A stretch of DNA of 64,000 nucleotides from Campylorhamphus procurvoides (lineage: Eukaryota; Chordata; Aves; Passeriformes; Dendrocolaptidae), in contig WBMV01005073.1 of assembly GCA_013396655.1 (NCBI GenBank), forward strand, positions 930,001-994,000, read 5' to 3'. Position numbers and translations under genes: made by a program. This document shows positions 1-12,300 of this stretch, in pieces. Below the pieces are notes generated by a model. It was not told the origin of the DNA, did not search any database, and saw only the letters and a program-made list of their open reading frames with translations. Position 1 is the stretch's first letter, and the number at the start of each line of letters is the position of its first letter.

Positions 1-3000
1 TTTTGCTTCCAGAAGCTTTGTTAACTAATTTTGGTGTGGGGACAATGACAATTTTGTAAGCAGTCACCTCCCTGTTAGGACACTTCAAAGTTCCTGACAC
101 GCTGCTACCTCCTGTTTATTTTGTTGGTGACTCTATTACAGTTTTGTTCTTCTTTTTCTCTTATTACTGCCCTAAGAAGATCTTACCACTATTCTCCCAC
201 ACTCATGACAGCCTTCTGAAGGGATTCCTATATTTGGGTCTATATTAATAAATTACTTCTACTCATTCCAAAGCGAACTGTAATCAGTAGGGAGCTCTTC
301 ACCATTCTTTGGAATGTTTAGTACCCTTAAAGTGACACCATTTGCTATGCCTTTAGGAAGCAGCTTATTGCTCTAATTCCTTCTTATGAGATTCAAATTT
401 GCAGGTCTCATTCTTCATCCAGTCATTACCAATATTTCCTTACCATGGCTCTAATTTCACTACTTCTCCCTTGGTCACTAGCTTAGATTCTGATCTCCCC
501 TGTGCACCGTTGAACCAGTCTAATCTTCCTCGCTTTTTTCAAGGACAAAATACTTATCTGTGGTACCAAATTAAATGCCTCCACACATATTTCACTTCTG
601 TCCTTTCTATGATATTTTTACTGCTGTTGTTGATATCAAATTACTTTAAGATCTTGGCTTGGCACTTCTTTTCTTACAATAATTTTTCTTTAATTTCTGT
701 CCCTTCCAGCTTCATTTCTTTTTCACAAGTTTCAGCTACCTGGAAGATTTCTCCTTCTCTCCAAACAAGAAAACAAACACAACTTTCACATTCTCAGTTA
801 TGTTTTGTATCAGCTACATGAGATCCTGAAGTAGTTGTCAAGCCAAATCTAGTTGTTGTGTGAGCTGCAAAACCAGTAAATTTTTCTATCTTGGAGTATT
901 TCCTATATCCCTGCCCCATACTCCTGCAATTACTGCAGCTTTTCCCATGTCCTCTATAATCTCATTATCTGTAATACCATCAGTTCTCCCTCCTGACCTC
1001 TAGAGTCTCCCACAATATCTTGGGCAAATAAGTTCAAAAGTAATTTACAAAAAACGGAAGTACAAAATGGTCTTCCTAGGAATTCTGTTATCATAAAACG
1101 AAATAACTTTAAAGCATCAGTTGAGTATAAACTAATGTTATATTTTTTCTTGTTCTGCATGCAAATCCATAGGTCTAGAAAGCAAGACCTAGTTAATTTG
1201 CTCATATGTGATATTAACTATGAAATTACAGATGCAGCATAAATGCCAGCAGTTAGTATTTCACTAGCACCTGAGTTTTATTAATATCCAGCTTCTTACA
1301 CAAAAAAACCCAAATAGCCTATCACAGGAACCCAAACACCTCAGACACTCAACTGCTCTCCTTGTGATGATAAATTTCCAAAATAAATAAATTTACACAC
1401 ACAAATATACAACAGAAAAAAAAATGCAAACACATAATCAAAGTAGAATATGCTTAATCAAGTATCAAGAATAAAAATACAGTTGATACACTGCTGATGA
1501 TATAAATCACTGCAATATTTAAGACACCTAACCCACAGAAGTATGGATTATACCATCTGCAAGAACTTTTGAACTTCCTATCTGCTTGAGAAACCAAGAA
1601 TCAAAGCACTGAGTCTAGATCCACTTCACTAAGTAATAGAAAGTCTTGACTACACATGGTAATTCTGACATTCCAATGAAATTAAGTAATCAGGAGGTCT
1701 GTATATCTGCAACACAACTTTAATTTACCATGGCAACAGACTGTATGTTATAGCCAACAAGAAACATGTTTGCAAGGGTCATCCTGGGCTGAAATCTGTG
1801 TTTCATGCTGACATAAAATGGCAGTAATGCCAGCACCTACAGCTTCCCAGGAAAAGCACAGTGGTTCAGAAGCTTCTTACAGAACAACACAGACACCCAA
1901 ATCTAGCTACTGGCAACTGATTTCTACAATGCACATGATTTTGTTTTCATTCTTACACTTCCACATGTGTTTTCATATTTAACTGAAGCACATTGCTGTT
2001 TATGTCATGCGTGTATGCATCAACACTTTCACAGCTGATGCACTGGAGACTGACAGCAATTCACATTTCTATACCTTTGTGTGCTGCAACTCCCTAAAGC
2101 CCTTTGCAAAGCAATAAATATCATACCCAAGGAGAAAAAGTGATAGGTCATCAATACAGTAGTGACTTTCTGTACTTGGGCTTAGCAGCCATTCTAAGTA
2201 TGGCAATACGTCTGAAATACGAGTGCCGATTAATCTGAATAGTTCTGCCTGTGAGGGATCTTTTACACAATCACTTGCACTACTACAGATTGCACCTGCA
2301 GCTCTTTGATACCACTGCTGAAGGACAGCAATTTCACTAAATCAGTATTTGCACCCAGGTGAAAGGACAGTAGGTTTCCCCAAGTTCCTTAAACGTCTTA
2401 AATGTGTGATCTTAAGCTAAACCCTGGTTATCTGAGTGAACTACCAAATGCACATACAGAATAAACAAAAATATTTATAAAGCAACTGCAGCTGCAGAAG
2501 TAGAGATAGCAAAGAGCAAGTTGAACCTCTCTTTCAGTGCTTACTACTGCTCACCACAGATGAACAGCCCTTTGCATTTATTGAAGAGAACAGTTCACTA
2601 ACCTTCAGAAGCTGAAATTCAGATACCTACTTAGAGTTGCTCTTCTGTGCACTCTGCTCCTCTTTTAGCTTCACACATTTATGAGTTCAGTGGTTTGGTG
2701 TACACTTCTGTGGGCTTTCTGATCTGGAACCACCCCCCCCAGCAGCACACACCTGAGCAGACACAGAAGCACATGGAGCAGCAGCAGCAGCCCTGTAGCT
2801 ATCCTCCAGGGGTCACAATTGGGTTACAAATTCTATCAAATGTGATGACTGTGCAGCCTGATTTAGAGCAATTTATTCACATCCTTCTTCATTAAGATTC
2901 AAATGGAATAAGTAAGATAGAAATTGAACAGATACAGAAATTGTGCATGGCTTGCTTCTGTAGTCAGTAAACATTTATTCACTAGGCACAGCTCTCGCTC

Positions 3001-3225
3001 GTGCTCTCTCTCGTATTCTCTCTTTCCCTACCCTTCCTGCTTGCTGTTTTAATGCATAATTAAGAAGGTCAGAATTAATGAAGCAGTGTGGAGTAAAGTT
3101 CAAGGAATCCCCAGGCACTATTTATTCTATTAGATCCCAGGCATGAACATCAGATTGGCAGCATTAGAGGCAGAGGCAATGTAGCTGGCAGCAGTCCAGG
3201 AGAGAAGCTACCAAGGGATTCTTAC
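1..3225 (-). other. PRKN: PRKN intron 2 (5' part, continues beyond window)
   Basis: This is the intron that follows exon 2 in the direction of transcription. It opens with a consensus donor read on the minus strand immediately below 3226 and continues past position 1. The sequence is AT-rich with no recognisable exon. Small features are a CT-rich patch near 2992-3030, a C8 run near 2733-2740 and a short GCA run near 2778-2790. Parkin exon 3, which would carry the Ser65 phosphosite region, is not present here. Open frames in this stretch (for example 399-821 plus and 954-1205 minus) have no family resemblance I can see. Confidence 0.85.
3220..3225 (-). other. PRKN: Splice donor of PRKN exon 2
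   Basis: Read on the minus strand, the exon ends in CTGCAG and the intron begins GTAAGA. CAG|GTAAGA is a near-perfect U1 donor, so this is expected to be a constitutively strong site. Confidence 0.95.
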
Positions 3226-3389
3226 CTGCAGTGTCAAATCATTGCTGAGCTCCCTCCCTGCAAAAATCACCCGCAGCTGGTCGGCTGGAACTCCCTGTCG
3301 CTGGGCAACTGCCTCCTTCAGCTCGAGGATGCTGGCGTCTAACCCAACCTCCACCGGGAAGCCGTGGCTGGAGTTGAACCTGACAAACA
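3226..3389 (-). CDS. PRKN: Parkin RBR E3 ubiquitin ligase, exon 2 (residues 3-57, ubiquitin-like domain)
   Basis: This is one internal coding exon of parkin, the RBR E3 ligase that works with PINK1 in mitochondrial quality control. The minus-strand translation contains [15 protein letters not shown] and then [15 protein letters not shown]. Both are identical to my recollection of residues 3-17 and 33-47 of human parkin, the start of the Ubl domain. The exon is 164 bp, the same length and phase as human exon 2 (c.8 to c.171): it enters after the first base of the Val3 codon and ends after the Gln57 codon. About 44 of 55 residues match human from memory. Differences include D18G, S19L, T21A, F24L, Q25E, V29A, K32Q, K48R, R51S, W54L and V56L. 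Lys27, Arg33, Arg42, Ile44 and Ala46 are kept. The frame happens to stay open into intron 1 up to an ATG at 3474, but that is intronic and not a start. The start codon lies in exon 1, outside the window. The remaining Ubl and the RING0, RING1, IBR and RING2 exons lie to the left, beyond position 1. Confidence 0.97.
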
Positions 3390-3412
3390 CTGAACAAGAG
3401 CAAAAGATCTTT
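3390..3412 (-). other. PRKN: Splice acceptor and pyrimidine tract of PRKN exon 2
   Basis: Read on the minus strand, the intron ends in TCTTTTGCTCTTGTTCAG directly before TGTTTGTCAGG. The first 11 exon bases equal the start of human PRKN exon 2 as I remember it. The pyrimidine-rich tract and terminal CAG fix the exon's 5' boundary at 3389. Confidence 0.94.
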
Positions 3413-4346
3413 ATAAGAGAGGATTTCTTATTATGTGCTTGTCCTAGAGTGACTACGAGAGGCTTACTCTTCAAATTCAGTAAGCATGTGCTATTTTCAG
3501 GGAAAACCTATTAATACTCCCTTGCAGCATTTTTAAACTCATCACAGAATAGTTAGTGATCACTAAATAAAAACCATGAGTTTCCCCTTGGCAGTGTTAG
3601 CAATAACAGAGAACATTTAGAATCAGAAGAAACCCAGCGAGGCAGCCATCTAAGTAGTTACGAAGTGGCACAAGAGATTTTCAGTTCAGTCCTAACCCTT
3701 ACAGACACGGGCACAGATGCCTTCTGTGCCACTCATGCTCTTCCCCAACGCATATGACAAATAAGTGCAGGATACTCAGGTATGTTTTAGAGCCAAAATA
3801 TATTAAACTCTACAAGGGAAAACAATTCCTTGTTACAAGGCAAAGCACAGTCATAGAAACTGGTTTCCCACAGATATAATTCTACAGAAGATAGTGATGG
3901 AGAGAAAAATCACATGCTAGAAGAAATCAGAATCACAGAATTTTGTGTTTGGGAGTGTTGTATTACAGCACGGTCTCTTCAGAGTTCACTAAAATATCTG
4001 CAGTACATAACTCCTGTCAGCATCCACCTTTAGTGCAGAAAATCACTACTGCACCAGTCATATCATTTTTAGAGCTGCAGCAACTGGTTTATACATCCAG
4101 AGAAGCCCAGTAAACAAACTCATAAGATTCCTGCCATTCAGCTGGCAGAGCTGTTTTTCATAAGGAGTCTGAATGCGCTCGTTGAGCCCATGGTCAGGGG
4201 AATGACTGCAAGAACTATGAAACAGGAAAAAAACTCATTACATCCATATCAGTCACGGAGACTGTATGAACAGTAGACATGTCCCCAGCGGACTGCTTCG
4301 ACCAATACTTTAACAGGCAAGCAGCAAAGGAATTAGCAAAACAGTA

Positions 4347-4371
4347 TAAAACAAAACAAACAAACAAAAAC
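4347..4371 (+). repeat. (AAAC)n simple repeat
   Basis: An A-rich tract with repeated AAAC units. Similar short AAAC runs occur near 48741 and 53651. Confidence 0.75.
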
Positions 4372-5182
4372 ATTTATATCAACTAGATAGTGTGTACCTG
4401 TCACCTAAACTGCTTGGGTATTGATTGCAACAATCAGCCTTTTTAAAGATTTATTTCCCATTCCCACTGCAGTGTTTTAGCTGAAGATGTTAGTCCTTTG
4501 CATTTTTGTTGACTGACAGAAACATAAGCTCAAAAGTACTTTTATAGTTTAAAGAAATAACTATTTTTAAAACTGAAAATATTACTTTTATGATTTTTCA
4601 AACATAGAGTTTGCCTGACAACTCCAAAGGTGTTGGATACGGCTGAGAATGCTGCCATTGTTTTGCTCCACAGTCAACGTTGCAGGTATTTGCAATTTCA
4701 CATCTTCAATTCCAATCTGCCAAATCTTTAGGGCCATATACCAATAAAATTTAATACAACATTTTGATTTTTGCACTTGACAGCACCCTCTTAATGTACT
4801 AAAATGGAGGGTAAGATTGCACAAAGCAGTGTCAGGCAGGTGCCCTGCAGTGTATTACGCAGCCTACTGTATTACGTCTTGTTATGGGTTTTTATTTCCA
4901 ATGAAAGGTGTTCCAGAAATAACTAAGTTTTGCAAGCTGCATATTCAGACTGTTCAGAAAAATCAGCGGAATTTGATTTTTATTTTGATTATGGTTTGGA
5001 GATCAAAAGAGGATGTATATGGCATAAAGTAGGTATAGCTACCAGGAACGGAACATTTCCCATCTTTCCAGGAACACTCCTAATGCTCCACTGTAAATAA
5101 CATTATCTGGGCCAATAGCCAAATATACAGTTAAATCAATGGGGAATGTAATTTTTTAATATGCTATGCTCAGACTATGTTA

Positions 5183-5196
5183 ATATATATATATAT
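5183..5196. repeat. (AT)7 dinucleotide run
   Basis: An uninterrupted alternating AT stretch of 14 bp. It is short and may vary in length between individuals. Confidence 0.8.
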
Positions 5197-7466
5197 TTCA
5201 TACATTTATATAGATAATGCTTACATAACACACATAAAAAGCATACATGTGCATCTTGAAAGAGTTCTTCCTAACTAATACATAATCCTCTTTCCCTTTA
5301 GCCTTTTAAAAGACAATGTTATTCATTTTGAAATTATAGAAGAAAAAAAATCAGCCAGTGCATTGACTCTGCAAAGCAAACGTGCTGGTAAGAAGAAAGT
5401 GCTTGATAAAGGAAGCATAAAAATGCATCATTTAAATTAGCTATAAAACAGCACTTATTTTTAAAGACAGTATAAATCCAACATACTTACTGGAAGCATA
5501 AGTCAAGTTCAACATCAAAAATCCCAGCAGCTTCTCTCAAATAAATTTATTTTTATTCACTTACAACAGGTATAGTCTCCTCCTCCCAGCATGTATGAAG
5601 TGTCAGAAGCTGCGTATCACAATTCTTACCACACACAAACACAGAAATGAATGTGAGGGCAACATTTTGCACTCCAGAGCACAGAAGCCTGAAGAGCTAA
5701 CTCAGAAAAATGCTAGAATATTGAAATTTGCCTGCTGGAATGTTCCAATAGACAGATATTTTGCCCTTAAGCACAGTTATTCTATTATATAGTCTGCAAT
5801 CCACCAACTTTTTTTTAATGTAAAAGAACGGAAAAGAACGCTTACTTGCACGGAGCATAAAAAGATTAAATAAAAAACTTCAGCCTGAATGAAGCCAGAA
5901 TTTCATTAATATAATATTTCAAGCTGTCTTTTTAACAAAAATAAACTTATTTTCTTTTTGACATTTGACTTCAATAATTAAATAATCATTTTCAAGTTCA
6001 TATTCCTAGCAGCACACATAATTCAAGAGATCACAGGTGAAGTTATGAAGACATCTGAGACCTCTTCTAAAGGATACATACTTTGAAAAGATTCAGAATT
6101 TAAAGTTTTGTCCACTAGAATTTGAATAAATACTGACTTAATAGAAGATTAGAGAATTTATGTGGGGCCTAAACTGCTGACAGAAATCCAAAAGAAATAA
6201 ATGGAGTTACTCAGACACAAGGACATGGGGCAGGTGTGTAGGGGAGCTGCAGAATTTCAAGTGAAGGCTGGAAGAGAGCTTGGGAGCAGAAACCCCTGCC
6301 AGGACCTCATCAGGCCACATTTTACAGCCCTGGATTCAGCAGCCTTTCTTCTTTGGCAAGCCACATCAAAAGTGCCAAAGCTTTAATCTCCATTGTTATC
6401 AATCCGTCAGGTTTTTCAGTTCTGGAGGAGAAGATAAATACAACATGTTGGAGAAGTTTAGGCCATGCTTGTGAGCAAATTGTGAAGACACAGTCCTGAT
6501 ACTCAGAACCAAAGCAACAGAACTGTGCCAAGAATGAAAAAAAATGTAGATGGCTTTAAATTGCTACGTGAAAACCACAAATTTCCTTTTTAGTTTTGAC
6601 ATAAAATAGCCAATTCTTTTTCTTCCTAAAGCAATGAATCACACAATCCTGCTTTGCTGCACAAGAAACAAAAGCTATAACATGCAACATATCAGTTGTG
6701 TCAAAAGACTGCACATATTTAAACTTTAAGATCTTGTTGCGGAAGATCAAATTCCCCATTCTTCTTATAGACAAAAAAAAAGAATGTTATCAAAGTTTAA
6801 CCCAAAGACAGCATGAAATATGTGAAACTTTTTATTTTTGAAAGCCCATTCCCTACTGAGATCAGATAACAAGACCTTTGAAATGTATTTTCCTAAGAAT
6901 GGGGGGCAAAAAAGTCTTGCAACAGTAGCTGCCTGTGGTGATCTTTGACTCAGCACAGGACTTCAGACCACATCTCTTCTCAGCTCAAAATCCTACATCC
7001 AGACTATTTCACACTTGAAAGTATTATCCTTTCCTTTTCAGTATTAAATTTTTCTCATAAACTGTGATTAACATTTTATCCGGTACAGCTTGCCAGTTTA
7101 GTACTACTGATTAAAACCAGCAAAATACACAGAAAGGATGAATAAAGAAAGGGAAGGGAGAAATTGAGAAAACATAAAATCCTGACCCCTCTGCTAAAGT
7201 ACTGTGAAAATGTTCTGGAAGTCCCTCTGTTGCTACACAATTGTGCATCACCTCTCAAGGCACAGACTGAAGGTAGCTGTTCCAAGTATCTTACTTATTT
7301 CAATAAACAAAATAAAAACATAGAAAACACATTTTTCAGATCCTTGGGGCTCTTGCATCTTCAGTCATACAGATATTGTTCTAGTATTTTAATCTTTAGA
7401 TTTAATCAGCATTAGATGCATTTGTAGACACTTTATAAACCCCCAATGAATATCAGCTGCTGCCTG

Positions 7467-7496
7467 GAATTTCTACAACCTATGTTGTAGAAATTC
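7467..7496. repeat. Perfect 13-bp inverted repeat with 4-nt loop
   Basis: The left arm GAATTTCTACAAC and the right arm GTTGTAGAAATTC are exact reverse complements separated by CTAT. The stem stops at 13 bp because the next flanking bases do not pair. No protein binding site or element terminus that I recognise explains it. It could form a hairpin in single-stranded DNA or in the intronic RNA. Confidence 0.9.
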
Positions 7497-9139
7497 AACT
7501 GTAGGATATATGCAGTACGAGAAAATAGCAGCAGAACACAAGATAATGGGAGGGCAGTAAATCTTGTTCCACAACTTTTTATTGTTATTTCCTTCTTTTC
7601 AGGGTGCCAAGGGAACTGAAAAATGGGAAAGTAAAGCAAAAGACTAAAGAGGAACAAAAAAACAGAAAAAGATGAGTTGTGCAGATTCTGTGAGCTGAGG
7701 TCAGGACTGGAAAGGAATAACTCAGAGTTGTATTAACTTGCAATTGGCTTGTTTTACACAGCCAGTCAGCACATGTCAGTGAAAGTCCAATCAAAGGGTT
7801 AAACAAAGTTCTTTGAACTTTGTCCTTCCACAGCTTAAGCAGCTTGGAACTGGCGCAGTCCTTTTCTTCACAGACCTGTGTGTCTAGGGTTCTGCACTGG
7901 AATAGCAGACCCTCCCAACACCCTCTGCTCCCAAAAGCGCTGGAGAGCAGGGTGGTTCAGTCAGATCCACTTCAGCTTCTACCCTATTTCCACTACATCA
8001 AGTCTCACTTTGGAGGATGCCACTGTCACAAAGCTGTGGCCAACTGGCTTACCTAAATTTTTCCTTGACGTAAATTAGCAAAAAAATAAAATCTCATCAT
8101 CAGTAGAATAACCAGTCCCATAGAAATTCTCTCATCAATCAGCAAAAAACCCCTCAGCTCTCTCCAAGAAAACTCTTAAACAGATGTCTTTTCTTCCAAA
8201 AGTTGCCAAATTCTGTCAAATTGGATCCAAGTTGAGATAACAGGATCCCGAGTCTTGATGCCCTTGCACTGAATAGCCTGCCAACAATTCCCTTCTTCTT
8301 TAAAGAGGGAAATCCAACTACAGAACCTCTGCTGTCTACAGAGGGAGTGAGATAGTGTCTCAGAGATAAATGATTTCACACATTTCAGTCTGTAGCTGAA
8401 AACCAATAGCTTGAACACTACCCCAAGATGAGTGGGTTGTCATTGCAGATACGGATGCATTGGTATGACATTTTCCTGGCAAAACGCCCTGCTGCGTATT
8501 TTGCACCAGATCCAGACTGACAGGTATATGCAATGAAGTTAACCATGAATTAATGAGTTACCACTCACTGCTGAGCCATGATAACTGGAAGCATTAGGCC
8601 TCCTCGATCACTGCATTTGTGAAATAAAATTAATGCACATTAATGTAAGCCAACTTCACAGCCACAGCAGAAAAAGAGCCTACACAGGCAATAAGTGGCA
8701 ACTCATTAGGCTAGAGTCATTTAGTTGCTTCTGATCATTTGTAAATTACCTTCACCTAACAAATGATTTTATGATGTAGTCCCACTTAGAGAGCAACATA
8801 GCAATGTAACATAAACAGTGTCTATAAAACCCCATCCTTGGTGAGGTTATTTCTATCCTCAGCAAGGAATAAACTGTCTCAGGGAAACATCTTTAGTGCT
8901 AGCTAATACCAAATGAATATCATAAAAAATATTCCTTGATCATTAACTCAAATTTTAAGATTGATATTTCTGATGGTTTTATTCACTTTTTAAATAAAAA
9001 TCACAATTGGCTTTTATTCAAACTACTGTTTAGGGAAAGCAGGACAACATTATTCATAAATGCTACATATATACCCAATGGCAGTTTTCTACAAAGTCAT
9101 GAGCAGCATGAAAAGGGTGACTAGGGACAGAGCACTCAC

Positions 9140-9325
9140 TTCCACTATAAGACTTAGGGGGCATCATATTAAATTTACATGAGCTAGGTTCAAAACAGGA
9201 AAAAAAATGCTATATTTGCCCACAATACTATCAGCAGATCTTCTGGAAAACTCTGCCAGAGAAGTGGTGGATGAACAATATATAAATTCGGCTCAAGGGG
9301 AAAAAAGAAATGGGCAGTTCCAAAC
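9140..9325 (+). mobile_element. Ancient CR1 LINE fragment, 3' end region
   Basis: The segment follows the 3' end of old amniote CR1 elements: a GGGGGCATCAT/AAATTTA block, then a GGTTCAAAACAGGAAAAAAA block. A CTGGAAAACTCTGCCAGAG block and GTGGTGGATG follow, the latter matching the usual 'TGGAACTC..TGCCA.AGG..GTGGTGGATG' order. It is heavily decayed and lacks ORF2 coding capacity. The match is from memory of the family, and the boundaries are approximate. Confidence 0.65.
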
Positions 9326-12300
9326 AGCTCAGTAATCTCTCTAGTGGAAAGAAAAGAATAATATACACTAGTATGAAACAAATAGTTTATGTGTAGGTTA
9401 TGAGCTTAGAAAAGCAACACCTTTCAGTCATATGCTGAGTCAAAGGGGACTTATGACTGCAAGGAAGGTAAAAAATAATACATATCGTCATATGATTTTT
9501 TTTTTAACTCAAGATAGCTGAAAGAACATCAGGGAGAAACATCATCTATGCTTGCCCTACTGTCTTTCTTTAGAAAGGTCTCTCTGCTTGTGGTCCCTGC
9601 TGTAGACAATAATACATGGGATTTAACAGCCTCATCTTCTGAACTATCATGGTGCTCTTTTGTAGATGCCCTGGGTTTGTATCTCCATACATGTACACCA
9701 ATAGAACGTAAGACTGAGCAAAACCTAGCAAGCACACACGTTAAGAGTTTCCTCCTGACTTCATGCTACTAACTAATTCAAACAGAGGCAAATAAAAAAG
9801 GCAAGAGTTCAGCACAAGTCTCTTTTTTCCCCTCCAGTACTGTGCATGCACATGCAGTGGCTTTCTTGTATTGCAATGAGGGGATTGTTAAACTCAGCAA
9901 TTCTCACAGTAACCTAATTTTGTTCTAGGAAGCATGCCTCTTAATCCAAGACACAGGTTAAATTTGTCCAGTAAATTATTTCCTGTGATTAATTCACTTA
10001 GTTTTACTATTCTCTTTAAACTTGGAGGAATGCATAGCTAGCTAACCCAACATTACAATTATGTTGGCATTTCCTTTATAAGTCTCTTAAAAATGCTATT
10101 TTCCTAGCTATTTTTGCCCTGATTTACTGGCTGCTTATGTCAGCACAAAGCTGCCATGAACTTCCTTGATACAGAATCAACCTAAATTCATGTTTCATTT
10201 TAAATAGATGCATACTGTTCTTTAATGTGCTTGGATATGGATAAGAGTCTTTCAATTCCACATATTTCAAGCTATATGCTACAGCTTTCGGTATTAATAA
10301 GAAGTACTACATTTAAAAATAAAATGTATACTCTTGCAGCTTTTAAATTACCCCTGTCCTGTGGAAGAATGGGCCTGTATTTTTGCAAAGACTGCACGAG
10401 TTCAATGAAATCTGCAAGAGGGTCAGAATATCTCGGACTACTGCAATAGCTTTAAGGCTGTAAAAGGAACTGTCAAGTGAAGATTGCAGCAGGGATATTC
10501 CACTGTTTTAACAGCTATGCTCATTTGCAGTTCCACAGGAAATTTCAACATAATTTTCTTATGCTACCTACATTCTGCTAAACACTAGAAGCTGAAGTTC
10601 CAGTCAAACAAATGTATAATAAATATGGCAGCTACTACACTTGGCTAAAGAAGCAGCATTCTAACCTCATGAAGCTTGTTATTAGGTGCTCAGTATAAGA
10701 CAAAACAAGTATAGAAATTCATAAAATCCACATTGTAATATGGATTAAAATGGCATATATACCATTGGAATGGCTGTGTAGAAAAAGATTAGTTCCACGT
10801 ATAAGAAAAACAGAAGTCAGAGAAAACGTATCTATAGACCCACTGACTGATTTGGAAACCTTTGGTTTCACTTTGACTCATTTCTACAAGAGCTATTACA
10901 AATGAAAACAAGCCAAAATTCACAGGAATAAACATTGTTACAGCCCAGGAAACTGCGCTGTACAACGAGTTGTATGCCATATAGCCATGTGCACTGCTTA
11001 AGGGGAGAGGATGAAGCCAGGTGCTCTGGAGAACAAAAACATAGTATTTCCTCGGTGTTTACAGGTCTAATGCCAGCTTTTGAACATCCAGTTTCTCTAC
11101 TTTTACTCATCCCATTTGAGGGGATCCCAGTACCTTTAAAATCAAGTCCTGATTTGTTTTAAAATGCACAATGTGAAAACAAAATTGTATTTCTTCACAG
11201 AGCACTTAATTTTAAGGTTATATGCTGTAGCCTCTTTTTTCCTTAAGTATCTTTCCAGTTTACCAATTTTACTGATAAATAGGTCTCTACTCGCATTAAA
11301 ATAAGCTAAAGATGTAATGTAAAGATTAAAGATCCTAAGTAACTACATTACCTTTAGTAAAACTATCTTCTCTGTATGCTCCCCTGGCAATTAAATTTAA
11401 CCCCTTACATCAAAAGATAACTATAAAGTGATGGGTTGCCAAGGAAAATTATAATTGTGTCACAGAAATGTGTACCCAGCTTTTCTTTTGAATTAGTTAA
11501 AAAAGGAAACTTTCTGTAGCTAAGCTTGGAAGATTTACCATATATCAAAGATAATTTTCTGCCTACTGAGTTTTTCAAAGCTCTTCCCACCCTTGTTTGT
11601 TTGTTTTAATGTCTATTTTTGCTATTTATCTCAAAGCCAAATAACAAACACCTCTAAGTCCTTAACACAACAAAATACTCTTCAGCCACTTTTGCCAGGA
11701 AAAAACATATGGCCCATAATGACTGCCAAAAATAGTCTGTAATTCCTTCTACAAAACTGGTAGCTAGCTGGAAAAGAGAAACACCCTTTAAAATATCTCA
11801 GTGTCACACAAGAAGCCTACGAATTCACTGTAGTGTCTGAACACATACATGCAGAGAAATTAACTGGGCCTACTTAAAATATACATAATACAGTCATTTG
11901 CAATCTCCCCTTAGATATATTAAATGTATTATTTTCTCTCTCTCTCTCTGTATATATATATCTTTACATATAAATCCATCAACTAAGAATGCTGTTATTT
12001 CAGGACAAAGTGAAATCCTCATTCACATGAGCTTGCTGAGTAAGATGAGAGTAGGGGCTCCAGTTCACAAAAACGCTTTCTAGGAACATGACTCAAATAT
12101 TATTACTAATATGAAAAATTAAAAACTCCAAATCATAATGAAATGCCCAATACAGTAGGAGCCCTCAGACTGATGGTGATCTATATAGTATATCAGCTGA
12201 CTCTGATGTGATAAACGTTGTGAAACATCTCAGATACAAGCAACTTTGCTTCTGCTTTGTTGTCTGATTTTTTTTAAACCAGCACTAAGCATGTATATAT

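Larger units (their letters stand above)
3413..9139. other. Intronic sequence, unclassified
   Basis: This stretch is AT-rich intron with no exon or named repeat that I can defend. It holds an AAAC-type run at 4347-4371, an AT run at 5183-5196, a perfect inverted repeat at 7467-7496, and slightly GC-richer patches near 6200-6380 and 7810-8050. Open frames here are short and compositionally ordinary. Confidence 0.7.

Noticed and set aside
3390..3474. In-frame ATG at 3474 as an alternative parkin start
   Set aside because: The 28 codons upstream of Val3 do not resemble parkin and are separated from the exon by a good pyrimidine tract and AG acceptor, so they are intronic read-through.
3242..3514. 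90-codon open frame on the plus strand across the parkin exon
   Set aside because: It is the antisense shadow of exon 2. The minus strand matches parkin with correct splice sites, and the plus-strand peptide has no family resemblance.
3929..3957. AATCACAGAATTTTGTGTTTGGG resembling a CR1 tail
   Set aside because: Only a short word matches, and the following sequence does not continue into CR1.
9641..9660. CTATCATGG on the plus strand as possible PRKN exon 1 end
   Set aside because: On the minus strand ATGATAG is followed by TTCAG, not a GT donor, and there is no CpG island or 5' UTR-like sequence nearby.
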